DNA of 64,000 bases, taken from Bolinopsis microptera. Lineage: Eukaryota > Ctenophora > Tentaculata > Lobata > Bolinopsidae. The stretch spans positions 5,139,538-5,203,537 of the forward strand of contig NC_087084.1 of assembly GCF_026151205.1 (NCBI RefSeq). Reading direction: 5' to 3'. Both the position numbers and the translations under genes were made by a program. The notes beneath the pieces are model-generated. The model was not told where the DNA came from, made no database searches, and was given only the letters and a program-made list of their open reading frames with translations. Position 1 is the first letter of the stretch. Each line of letters begins with the position of its first letter. Of this stretch, positions 1-11,703 are shown one piece after another.

Positions 1-2328
1 AATTTAACCCCCACAATTTTAACTGCGACTTTCCTTTCGTGAAAAAATCTCAAATCGAATTGTGCACTGCAACGAAACAGCTGCACTGCTGAACTTGTAT
101 TATTTATCTGAAGTTGCTGATCTGAAATTTAAATTGATATTGTTCCTAGTTAACCCCTCGAATTGAAAAGATGGGGGTGATAATAGTAGACAAATTGTAC
201 ATTTTGAACCAGAACTAGCTTCAATTCAACAAACAATAACGTAAGCATATAACTCTGGACGTGAATGAAAGAAACATTAAGCATATTATGAGTATGACTG
301 ATATACCAAAAGGAACACAAAAATTTTACTCGGTGGGTTAAATTATGGGGGGTAAAAATATGGACTGTTATAATTTATAAATATGGTTCTTTGGCCCGAA
401 AAGGACCAAATTAGAAATGCGTGTTAGGATCTATGGCAATTGAATTGAGTCACAAGTGTTTCCCTATTTAAAGCATAATATTGTTCATGTTATGAAGTGA
501 GCTGATTAGGGCTTGTAGTTAACAGTGAATGGAAATCTAGCGTCTGCCACAACGGTCGCAATTATTGTTTGTATTGAGCCTGATGTTTTGACTATTTTTA
601 GAGAGCTGTCAATTTTAAAATCGAATCAAAATAATTGAAAAGCATATCTCAACATTCTGATCTCTAGAACATATTCTGAAAGTTTCAGGGTGATCTCAAA
701 AATTGTGGCCATTTCAAATTATTTTTGAATCACCCTGATATGTACTTATTGGTGCTTTATTATTGCCCTTGATGGAATATAATTGGTTTCTCTGATCTTG
801 AACTGTTAATAATGCCAATGGCTATTGGTGATGCCAGTGAAGGTGACGGTAACAGTGACGATATTTTACACCTGAAATTATAAAATTAAACGGAAATTAA
901 CGAAACGTTGAACGGAGCATGCTGAAAGTTACGCTCTACAATTGAGTTAATTAATAAATTTGAAGACGTAATTTGAAGACGTACGCAGCGCAGTAACCAC
1001 ACTTGTAGTCGCGGTGATTAATTTGACAGCGCATTTAATTTTTCTTGTTTCCATCCGGTTTTTCTATGTTAACTAGGTTTTTTACGTTATTGTAATTGTA
1101 TTTATAATGTAAGTAATATCTTACATTTGAAACAGATTCGGTCATGCTATCTAAAAAACAATTGTGGAGTTTATTTATCTTTCTAAAAGTAATTTCAGTT
1201 GTAAATTGTAAATTGTAAATTCAATTTAACACTTTTCGTTTCACTATAAAATGCTAGCTCATAATTTGCTTCTCTTCGTAGGAGTATAAAAAGGCGTGGT
1301 TTTAATCAGGTACCTGCGCTAGTTTGTAAAATACCAATAAAAAGTAAAATTCCGTCATAGTTGGCAGATATGTCAGGAAAGCAGAATCTCATTTGATTTG
1401 AACAATTTAGCCGTTTATATTTATTCCATTTTGTCATCGGTAACTGTAAGTTTTCTTTATATTGGATTTGGTATATGGTAGTTTTACTCCGCTTACTGCA
1501 TAGTCTGGTCACACTGTTGTCATGGTTACAAGTTGCAATTGTATTAACTTTTTCTACTTTCGATTTACTGTATGTTAAATTTTACTCGTCGTTAATTAAT
1601 ATTTAATGCTTTTAATTAATTCTCCTTTATTTTTTTGTAACGCATATTATGGATAGTTGTCGAATTTCCTTTATTCATTTGTCAGATTTTCCGTACGGAG
1701 TAGTTTTACCGTTTCAATTTAAACAATTTGCCGACATTTACAAGTGTATAAGTGAAGAGAAATAGTAACATTGAGGGAGCTGAGAATCGTCTATATTCCT
1801 GTTTTTGTGAACTGTATTGAGATCGTTTTGCTGAATAAGAATCGTGGAGGACAGAAAATGGTATATATAAATAGGTCATTTTAATAATAGCTGTCTAGCC
1901 TTTAATTTTTTTTGCAGTTGCCAAGCCAAGCCGATTGATTTACACTTTGAAGATTCCGAACTGTTTTGCGAATTTATTTCGATTAAATAAGATCGACTTA
2001 TTAGAACACTTAGCCTAGCTGTCTTATTTTCAGATATTGGCGAGCTCGGTTAAGGTTGTTTCCTCAAATGTCACGGAAGCAACTCCCACAGGCAGCCAGT
2101 AAGCCAATTATTAATTAACCTAATTAAACTAATTACTTGAATCGCGGATATATTATGCGTATTATAACTCCGAAGTAATCGGCTATCTTTTACTAAAAGT
2201 TTTAAATGTGCTAATGAGTCTATTGCGGAAATTTTAATTCTTAGGGGAATTAGATCATCTCTTAAAAAACCTCCAAACATAATGTATCATCTAAATAGTG
2301 TCCGGAGGTTACCCGTTAAATCTTTCAG
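1..2328. other. Gene-poor AT-rich flank
   Basis: I see no convincing exon, RNA gene or complete mobile element here. The open frames are short, AT-rich and lack splice or family signals. An upstream exon of the gene that continues at 2329 may lie here or before the window, because that exon opens in mid-codon behind a splice acceptor. Confidence 0.5.
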
Positions 2329-4441
2329 GATAGGCGGAACAGCGTCACACGGGGTAACAGCGGAGGTAGTGGTAACAACTACTCCTGGTAGCAAAGCAAT
2401 GGGATATAATCCTGAGACCGTCGGGGTAAGGAGGACCTCGACTAAAGGGTGGGTAACCCCTCACCTCACCTCACCTCACCTCACCTCACCTCACCTCACC
2501 TCACCTCACCTCACCTCACCTCACCTCACCTCACCTCACCTCACCTCACCTCACCTCACCTCACCTCACCTCACCTCACCTCACCTCACCTCACCTCACC
2601 TCACCTCACCTCACCTCACCTCACCTCACCTCACCTCACCTCACCTCACCTCACCTCACCTCACCTCACCTCACCTCACCTCACCTCACCTCACCTCACC
2701 TCACCTCACCTCACCTCACCTCACCTCACCTCACCTCACCTCACCTCACCTCACCTCACCTCACCTCACCTCACCTCACCTCACCTCACCTCACCTCACC
2801 TCACCTCACCTCACCTCACCTCACCTCACCTCACCTCACCTCACCTCACCTCACCTCACCTCACCTCACCTCACCTCACCTCACCTCACCTCACCTCACC
2901 TCACCTCACCTCACCTCACCTCACCTCACCTCACCTCACCTCACCTCACCTCACCTCACCTCACCTCACCTCACCTCACTAATAGCAATATGTTTGACTT
3001 CAGGGCGATGATAGTCGGAGCTGCACCGCGACATTCACTGAGTGGGAGTGCAACAAACAGTGTCCACTCTACCTCTCCCAGAGTCAGTAGTAAGTAGAAT
3101 TCGATCGGAAATTTGATCTATCACTGACCGGATAACATCAAAATAGAATGTCACGGATTTTGTTTTACTTCGAAGTTCGAGTTCGATACTTACATCAAGC
3201 ATATTCTCATTTACTCACTCTAAACTTCTCAAATCTTCAACCATGTTTTTACGAAAGCATAATCAAATAAGCTGCATTTAAACACATTAAATAACTAAAA
3301 ACCAGCAAAGAAATATTCTTCACTCCTTTATAATATTCTTTACTCTTTTAACTGTGTTTAGTCATAATCTCGATTCTAACAGTTCGTTAGAACGTAAAGC
3401 CGATTACTCAGTTGCTTCAGCCACAGTAAACTCGATCCCTAGTCGACTAAACAGCGCCAACGGTAAGGTTTATTCCATGCATGTTATCTGCAAGTGACGT
3501 AAATAGCGGTGACGTGATTTGACGTGATTATTGTGTATTGGTTATCAATCATTAAATTAAATATCGGAGGTTTTTTATGATGAACGCCGAACGGTGAAGC
3601 GGGCATATCCTGTCCAAACCCAGGATGCACGACAAAAAGAATTTGTTTTACTTGTTCGTATGAAAAGCATCAATATAGCATTATAGTATATGAATTATGA
3701 GGTTAAGTAATTGTGAGTATGTTGTTGGTGTTCAGCGAGTGACTGTGATTCTGTGAACTAGCATGAATTTAATTTGAGGCCCGCTTAGGGCTCTCTGACC
3801 TAAGATCGCCATCCTTAATCATTAATCAATCAATCAATTAAACGCTAAATAGTTGCTCTATTCTGTGACACTAGCTGTCATACTCATGTCATTCAAAACT
3901 GTTAAATGTATAAAATGTGTAATGTTAAATAAAATTTTAGTTTAGTGTTAACAATATTATTATTATCATAATAAGAACTATACATTACATCTTACTCTGT
4001 AAATGGTTTAACCTAGAACTACTTTTAACTTACTCAGTTGCTGAGTTGACGGATGAAGAAAGAAAGAAGTTGGAAGAAAGGAGGCGTAGTTCTTTAGCTA
4101 AACGCGGGTCCCAGGTATCTTACTATATATAATTATAAAGCGAGACGATATATAACTTTAACACGACTTTCCGCAAAAACCGTACAAAATATACTTTTGA
4201 AACTTTTTTGATAGTAACCAGCGGTCACGTGATGTGGTAACTCAAGGTAGCTTTAATTAGTAACCACTAGTAACTTAACTTGTGATGACGTACATTCCTG
4301 CAGAGTGTGATAGTGTGTGATGTAACTGTGGGAGATGGCAAAGTGACGACCAAACAGAGTGAAATAATATTAGAGGAACTGGAAGAGAAGAAGGAAGAAA
4401 ATAAGAAGAAAAGATATTGTCTTTGCTGTGTTATATTGTAG
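2329..4441 (+). CDS. Candidate five-exon gene with C-terminal CaaX-like motif (5' partial)
   Basis: Exons read by eye: 2329-2425, 3004-3089, 3362-3462, 4038-4114 and 4304-4441 (stop TAG). Each is flanked by AG and GT, and phases match through all four junctions, which is the main evidence. The last two exons encode a charged, helix-prone stretch (ELTDEERKKLEERRRSS, later EEKKEENKKK) and end RYCLCCVIL. A terminal C-V-I-L fits a prenylation box, and the two upstream cysteines could be palmitoylated, giving membrane anchoring. A basic/Cys-rich tail ending in CaaX recalls paralemmins, but I cannot confirm homology. The first intron (2426-3003) is almost wholly a 5-bp satellite. The first two exons are the least certain: another frame is open through exon 2, but it breaks phase with exon 3. 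No start codon was identified. Confidence 0.5.
2459..2979 (+). repeat. (CCTCA)n pentanucleotide satellite
   Basis: About 104 head-to-tail copies of CCTCA/TCACC with no interruption visible over 521 bases. Because 5 is coprime with 3 and the unit has no stop codon, it stays open in several frames and gives an apparent HLTSP repeat protein. It lies between exons 1 and 2 of the candidate gene, so it is best read as an intronic satellite. Confidence 0.97.
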
Positions 4442-7400
4442 CCAGAAGCTAGGATCGCTTTTCAAGGGAAATGAGTGTCCCGTAATTGTGGACATAAAAT
4501 TGTGATTATTGCTAATGCTATTTCAATTTGTTTGCGGTATATAAATATTGTTATAGCGTTGTATTATATTTCGATATTGGATATAATTATAAGGCTTATT
4601 TTGATGGAAAAAGTATGAAGTTTTTAAAGACGAGTTTGGAGGTGAAGATCGAGTTTTCTTAACGGGTGATACTCGTAAAATATTTGTTCCATATATTAGG
4701 ACCGCGTCGACGAGTACAGTCCAACTCGGCGCGCGTCCTGGTAGGTTATATAAACCTACAAGAGTTTTCACGACCCCATCTAAAAGTAAACCCCATCTAA
4801 AGTAAAAGAAGCCGTCTTGTGTTTGTGAAATTTTTAACTTTCTTTTGACATTTTGGAATTGAAAATTGACTTAATTGGTGGCGACTTAATTTTATGTGTT
4901 ATGATTTGTCAAATAAAAGTGAAAGATTTTAATTACCTGGGGACCTCAGGCTATTAGATTAGGCGGAATGACAGGCTGAGCGCGGCCCAGTAAGATTTTA
5001 AATGAAAGTTTAAGTATTTTAAAATATGCGTGTACGTTATAATTATATTATACCTTGCTCTAACCAGAGCCCTCTCGCGTATACACATGGCTATGTGAAT
5101 ATTATACCCAAGATACTTTACCGGCTAGGGCCTACCCAGAAAACTTTATTTGCCGGAACCTTGTAGATCGGCGAGATGCGCTACTGTGCCGCGCCGAGCT
5201 GAGATGAATTGACATCGTCAATTAACCGGAACCTATCTCCAAAAGTAAAATTCCGGTTTTTTGCAAAATTTTCGCCTTGTAAAAACAAACAAAAAAACGT
5301 TTCCCCCGAGATAAGAAGGAAAATTAGGGACATGGTCAATTTTAGGTTCAAGGTTATCACAAAAAGTTTTATTTTGGGCCTAATAAAAGTTCTCAGCTTT
5401 AACTTTGCAGATTCTTGTCCTCTGATTGGCTGAATAGTATCACGTGATCAGTGATGATTGAATTCTTGCAATGGGTGAATTGAAGCGTGCAATAAACTTA
5501 CGAGCGCGCACGAACTTGAGCATGCCGTGAAACTGAAAACACGATCACCTCTAGTCTAGTAATATAATACGCTCAGCCAGTGAAACTGAAAACACGATCA
5601 CCTCTAGTCTAGTAATACGCTCAGCCAGTACAAAGTAAGGTTTGCTTAGTGTATTCAAAACGGTCAAAATTTAATCGCGCCCTAAAATAAAGTTATTTCT
5701 TGTAGCGCGATGCACTACTGGGCCGCGCATCTTGTAGGTTTACAACCTACCAGGACGTTGCTCTAACCAGAGCCCTCTCGCTTGCAGTAGCGCGCGACCG
5801 TCACGCAGTACGCGTAGGCACATGGCTATGTGAAACCAGGACGCGCTCCGAGTTACTGGGCCGCGCTCAGCCTGTCATTCCGCCTAATAGCCTGAGGTCC
5901 CCAGGTAAGCTCCGAGTTGAACAGATATTTTACCATTTACGAGTATCACCCGTTAACGCGCATCAAATAATTCTTCTCGCAATTGGTAGATCGGCGAGAT
6001 GCACCACTGGGCCTCGCCGAGCTGCGACGGATTGACATCGTGAATCAAAGTTATTTCGAGCGTGCTGCCACTGCCATGTAGGATTTTCAAATGTTTGTAA
6101 ATTTTTCAAATGTTTGTAGTACCATGCCAATATTCACAAAGCCATGTGTATACGCGTACTGCAAGCGAAAGGGCTCTGGTTATATTAGAGTAATACCACT
6201 ACCATTGTATTGTTTTTTTTAAAGAACGCAATGTGAGCCTTTTCACAATACCAAATTTGTTATACATTATACTTTTTCAGAATGATTAGTGAGTTTAATT
6301 TCGTTTTAGTGCCATTTAATTAAAAATGGTACTCCTCGGCCACCATAGTGCATAGACGCGCGGCTTTTGGAGCTGTAAAATTCTTAACGGGTGATACTCG
6401 TAAAATATCTGTTCCATACTCGGCGCGCGTCCTGGTAGGTTGTAAACCTAGGGGGTGCACCATAAAAATAAACTTGCTCGGATTTTAAAATTTTTTGTAC
6501 CATTGTTTTCTAGAGACTGTGAGAATTTTCACAATACTAAATTTGTCATACCTTTTTTGGAAAGATCAGTGAGTTTCGCCTATGTGCCATATTTGATGGT
6601 GCGCGGCTTTTGGAGCAAAATTAGCTGTAAAACTCGCGTAATTTGACCAAATTTGACCAAATTCGTTGATTTTTGTCGTATTATTTGGATATATCTTCAG
6701 TTCCTTGAATGAGATCATTCTGAAAATTGGCGAAGACCTTCCAATAGGGCTTTCACAACTGTCCGAAAAATTTGGTGGATATCGGAGTTGATATAGTGAT
6801 CAAAATGGAGCAAAATACGCTGCTTTTAGCTGTAACATAATGTCTGATGGTTGGATATGCTTTAAACTTTTCGGACACTTTCCTTGTAAGTCTATGAGTA
6901 AGCTTACCAATTTTTGTTGCAATCGGAGGTCGGGAAGGATACTTAATATCTATTTGTTTGAAGAAAATTGTGCTGGCCGAAATTAGCGCTAAAAAACCAT
7001 CCTACAGTCGGCACACTGTCGATGGCGCACTACCTAGTAAACCTACAATAAAATTCGCTTAATTTGACAAAATTCGTTGATTTTCGTTTTGCGTTTGAAT
7101 AGTCAATCTTTAGTTCCTGGAATGGGATCATGCTGTATATTTGTTAAGACCTTTTAATAACGGGTGATAATCGTAAAATGTTTGTTCTTTTTCGATCTGA
7201 TTTACATCTTGGATACAGTAATTCTAAATACCGTTCTAACTCCAAGCACTAAGACCATCATTGCCGCGCCGCGCATCAGATAATTCTTCTCGCAACCACA
7301 CTCACAGTAGATCGGCGAGATGCACCACAGGGCCTCACCTTAATTGACGATGTCAATTCTTCGCAGCTCGGCGAGGCCCAGTAGCGCATCTCGCCGATCT

Positions 7401-7636
7401 AGCGAGGTGGTTGCGAGAAGCATAATTGAAAAAAATCAGAATGACACAATACAACAAATGATACCAACTTTTTAAAACACGAAGGAACAGTAATAAATTA
7501 ATAAGGCATAAAAAAGGTTGTCTGCAGTTATTGTCGATTGTTCGTGATATTTATTGGGTATCCACTGTGTAGAGGCTTATGTATGAGGGTCAAGGAAAAT
7601 GCCGGAATTGCTGATCCGGCAGGACGGACACGAATG
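4442..7636. repeat. Complex of interleaved inverted and direct repeats
   Basis: No gene is seen. Several motifs recur in both orientations. A block with CCTGGGGACCTCAGGC at about 4937-4993 returns inverted at about 5850-5907. A block beginning AACGGGTGATACTCGTAAAA occurs at about 4660 and 6392, inverted near 5940-5956, and as a diverged copy near 7158. GATCGGCGAGATGC recurs near 5166, 5990 and 7311, and inverted near 7386. A direct tandem of about 50 bp lies at 5527-5629, and a 100-bp direct pair at about 6633-6740 and 7050-7155. The pattern suggests several overlapping, partly degraded foldback or MITE-like elements of one family. Confidence 0.7.
7286..7420. repeat. Long imperfect hairpin
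   Basis: Outer arms CTTCTCGCAACCA (7286-7298) and its exact complement (7408-7420). Inner arms centre on GATCGGCGAGATGC and its partner near 7386-7399. The spacer carries ATTGACGATGTCAATT, itself nearly palindromic. The same arm sequences occur singly elsewhere in 5-6 kb, so this looks like the best-preserved member of that repeat family. Confidence 0.7.
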
Positions 7637-9158
7637 TCATTCCGATGTGACTTTCACAAACTTTCCGAGTATTTCCGAATCTCTGATCAACAGATATTCC
7701 TGAGGATTTAGCGTCGTTATAAAAGATTTAGTGGCTATATAAGTTTGTTTTAAATCAGGAGGTGACCGGGACATGATTTCAGGCCTGACCGGGACCGGGA
7801 CCGGGACCGGGATACAAAATGTGACTTGACCGGGACCGGGACCGGGATCATAAACCCTCATAAATCAGCATTTGACCGGGACCGGGACGAAAAATGTGAC
7901 TTGACCGGGACCGGGATGGCTCAAAATTGCCAATCCCGGTACCGGGAATTCCGGTCGATTACTGGTTAATTCATGATCATAATTTATTACTCAAACTTGT
8001 TTAGCAATTTTAAAAATTGTTTTATTTGGCTCAGAGGATGTTTAAAGATGAAATTCACAATGAATGAAAGGAAAAACTTAAAATCACAGTGAATGAAATT
8101 ATGTAAAAGATCCCGTACCGGTCAAAATCCCGGCAAATTTGAGTGATTGACCGGGACCGGACCGGGACCAAGAATCCTGAATTAACCGGGACCGGGACCG
8201 GGATCATAAATCAGCATTTGACCGGGACCGGGACAGCTCAAAATTGCCAATCCCGGTACCGGGATTCCCGGAACCGGGAATCCCGGTCACCTCCTGTTTT
8301 AAATGTCCACATCATGATAGGGATGTAATTGTATTGTGTATGTATAATGTATTATCTACAAATGGAAACCGGCAATCGATATCCGAAAAGTGTAGACATA
8401 AAATCTCGTACCTCATCATCGAGATTGAGTTTGGTACCACCGTATTCTGGTAAAAGGACTTTGTCTCCGACCGCTACGGATACTGGGATAACCTGGGGAG
8501 ACAAGGGTTTTTGAGGGCAGGAACCGAGAATGCCCTTTTGAGAAGCTAGCAATATTTTCATTTTTCACCTACTCTGTCTTTAGGAACAAAAAAGTTGCAA
8601 AAATTTAGTAGTACCAAAATTGTAGTTAGAAATTCTGCAAATTAACATGCTTATTAAAGGACTTTTGAGGACCACAAGGTTAATAAAACCCCACTATAAA
8701 TAGATAAAAAAGAGACGGATAGAATTATAATCAGATTCACACAGCGATTAGATAATTAGATAAATACTTACATCACCGTCAGCGTCCAGAGCACCAGAAC
8801 CACATGACACGACAGTTGCCTCGTTCAGCTTCTTTTGAGAGGATTCTGGCAACATTATTCCTCCTTTTGATTTCTGGAGAAAATTCAGGTTTAATATTTT
8901 AATAGGTTCAAATGGCTCCGTTGTAGGAAAACCTAATTCTACAAGAGTGTATCTATTGATTTGATGGAATGGATTGTATGGAATGTATTGAATTGATTCA
9001 TGATGCCTGAACTGCAAGAATGTTGGCACCTGTAATACAGAACAAATAATGGGAGGAAACATTAAGTGTATTTAGTAATACATATTACTTACGGAGGCAG
9101 CCACAGCTCGGGTTACAAGGATTCTGTCAAAAAGTGGGATAAACCGTGCTACTGCGGA
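7637..9158 (-). CDS. HSPE1: 10-kDa chaperonin (Hsp10/GroES), missing only the start exon
   Basis: Mitochondrial matrix co-chaperonin that caps Hsp60 rings during ATP-driven folding. Coding order on the minus strand: 9158-9093, 8873-8772, 8492-8412, 7699-7637 (stop at 7637-7639), giving 103 residues. Every junction has AG/GT signals and is in phase 0. Diagnostic motifs: PLFDRILVTR at the N-terminus, the mobile loop KGGIMLPE that contacts Hsp60, the GDKVLLPEYGGTKL core, and EILGKFV near the end. Family members are about 100-105 residues, so only the initiator Met and perhaps a few residues are missing, in an upstream exon I could not place. The last intron (7700-8411) contains an hAT-type MITE. 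In many animals Hsp10 neighbours Hsp60, but no Hsp60 exon is visible here. Confidence 0.95.
7756..8296. mobile_element. hAT-type MITE inside the last Hsp10 intron
   Basis: Terminal inverted repeats start CAGGAGGTGACCGGGA at 7756 and end with the complement at 8296. They are flanked by a perfect 8-bp direct duplication TTTTAAAT at 7748-7755 and 8297-8304. An 8-bp duplication and ends beginning CAG fit the hAT superfamily. The 541-bp interior has no transposase. It is built from clusters of the hexamer GGGACC/ACCGGG separated by AT-rich spacers, with AAAATTGCCAATCCCGGTAC occurring twice, near 7924 and 8239. Confidence 0.92.
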
Positions 9159-9304
9159 CTGAAAACATTAGTTTTATTACTGGTATAATACTTTAAAAGA
9201 ATAGCTAACTGCTATTCAGAGGCTACCAAGTAGGGAACGTAAGCTAGATTTTTAACTTACTTCACCCTCAAGCCCAGTCCAACAGTGACAAGAGCATCTC
9301 ACAG

Positions 9305-9634
9305 ATGTACCAATCTCACGAGAAAAACAAAAAACGTGAGTACAATGACAGAGTCCTAAATGTTGAAAAGGCTTCCTTCACGCCACTGGTGTTCAGTACT
9401 ACAGGAGGAATGGCAACCGAGGCTTCACAGTTCCTAAAACATCTCGCTGAAAAGATCAGCCTAAAGAAAGGCCAACGGTATTGTGATGTGATGTCATTTG
9501 TCAGACGCAGACTGCGCTTTGATCTACTCAGAACCTGTATAATCTCTATCAGGGGGTACAGAGGTACCAGAACCCTTCCACCCACGGCAATAAGTGATTT
9601 GGACCTTAACCTGATCAACACTCTTAAACCCTAA
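9305..9634 (+). pseudogene. Retrotransposon-type C-terminal protein fragment
   Basis: An open stretch contains FTPLVFSTTGGMATEASQF, followed by a helix (LAEKISLKKGQRYCDVMSF) and a basic LRFDLLRT segment. I recognise this as the kind of tail found next to reverse transcriptase domains in many invertebrate retroelements. I am confident it is mobile-element derived but not of the family. No polymerase motifs are present upstream, so it is a truncated remnant. It lies just upstream of Hsp10 in opposite orientation. Confidence 0.5.
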
Positions 9635-11703
9635 AAGGTCATGGAGTGCTTGTTGGATGGTGGTCTAAACTGCTTTTTGTTGTGATGTGATTTAGTGGAT
9701 TTTACATATATTATTACAAAGGGTTTTATTTTACCTCAGTTTTTAAGTTTGTACCATTTTTACAGAATTTTTATAATTATAATTATTTTTATATAGGGTC
9801 ATTGCTATATTATGTGTATATTGTTTGAATAATTCTTTTTTTTTTTTTTTAACTCGTTCGTAAGCAATTTTGCAAAAAGCTATTCCACCCCCCCCCCCCC
9901 TGGGCCTGGGGCCTGGGCTGGCTCATGTAATATGTGAACGAACTCCAAATATCACAATGATGCAGATGGACATTCTTCATGAAAATATTTTCAGTGCACG
10001 TGCATGAAATCGATAACAATAACGGTAGATACCAGATATTATAGTTAAGGAAACAAAAAACCTCGTTTTCATAAAGCGGGGGGCCATATGGCCAGCATCT
10101 TGATCCAATCATAAAACCAGCCGACAAACTCAGACTGAGCACCACCGTGACCCTTAGCTACCCACGTGACACAACTTCACGGTGCCATTAGCTACCACGT
10201 GACACAACATCTCGTGACACAGCAGTTGGGATAAAAGGTAAGAGTAGGACCCGGGGTGTAACGACTAACGCGCTAACAAATTTCTGCCCATAACCACCAG
10301 CTACTGTCGTTGGGCTCACCAACCTAACTAGATAATAGATGTTTATTACGTAAACCTGTAGCTTGAAACTTTGTTAAAACCTTCAGCTACAAAAATGGAG
10401 ACGGAATTTCTGTAGCACAAAATCCAACTGACTCTAAACATTTTCTGTAGTAGCACGTACCATTGGATACTGTCCAACAGGAATCTTGAACACAATAGTA
10501 TACCGTCCGATTAGTGAGTAGTATCTTTGTTATTAGTTCCTTCGTTTAGCTACTCTGTAAATAGGCAAATGTAAAAACCCCTGGATCTAGGTTGAAGATC
10601 TAAGGACGGGTACACACTTCATCTGGCTCAGTCACATATTTGACACTGTAGAACGTTTGGTGGATTTTTTGTATTTTCGTAAATTATCATCGATTTGTGA
10701 TAGAATGCAAGAAAAAGCACGAAGAATACAAATTGAACAAACTGGCATCACGTGGCAACATTTTTGTGATCTCATGCAAATCCATATCTGCCAAAACCCA
10801 AAAAACTAAGGACATGAAAACCACTTTAGAGCAAATATACCAATCTAATACGGTAGGGAGAGAAAATCTTCAACGTCCAGGGAGATACATCAGGAACGCG
10901 ACCAAGATACACTGCAACTTATAATGCGGTCACGTGTGTTAAATGCGGTCACGTGGTGGGAAGTTGGCGGGTAATTTCATAGGAATTTGATACATACAAA
11001 TTTGGAATAATCTGTATCAGTCGGAGTTTAAGGGAGTAAAAGCACTGGGCAGAAGGAGTTAAAATTTTCATTGGATAGTTTTCAAGCAGTAGTAAAATAC
11101 TAGCACCCTTTTATATCTACCAGGATGTCGAAAGTTTAAGAAAAGGTTCCAAGACATGTCACAATAGCCAGCAAACACCATACCTTTCACGGTTATAGGA
11201 CACAAAAGCAGCATCGTCTACTTTCAGACAAAGTTGATTAAGCGAACAATCTCAATAACCATCTACATTCCAGCAGAAACAAGCTTTTATCACAAAATCT
11301 TGTACATTTAGTGCACAAGTATTAGTACATGTGTGAATGTATTAATTTAGTAAATGAATGGTTTGTCGTCATCATGCAACATTATACGTCCATTCATTAT
11401 CCACAATATCCTCTCATCCAATTTCCCTCTTGTGGAATTTATCACTGTGTCCACAGAATTTGTATTAATCTTCACAGGATATACTATCATGTAATACGGC
11501 TCATAAACATTTCGTCCACGTAACGAACGTTATTGTTGTATCTCTAGCAACGAAGGTCATACATAATAAAGGTACTTCAAATAGAAAGTAAGCATAGCTG
11601 ATAGCGCATGTACACAGAATAGTCACTACATAAAACCATAAACGATGATTACGGATACCTGTTTTAGAAAAGTTTGAAAATTGTAAAGAGATATTTAACA
11701 TTT
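9635..11703. other. Intergenic stretch
   Basis: I see no supportable gene between the retroelement fragment and the 3' end of the BPI-like gene. It contains a 12-base T run and an 11-12-base C run near 9840-9901, and four CACGTG sites near 10163, 10195, 10931 and 10950. The reading frame at about 10704-10924 is short and unlike any family I know. Confidence 0.4.

Noticed and set aside
2282-3097. Open frame encoding a long HLTSP repeat protein
   Set aside because: It is the (CCTCA)n satellite read in frame; the same repeat is open in more than one frame and lies within a probable intron.
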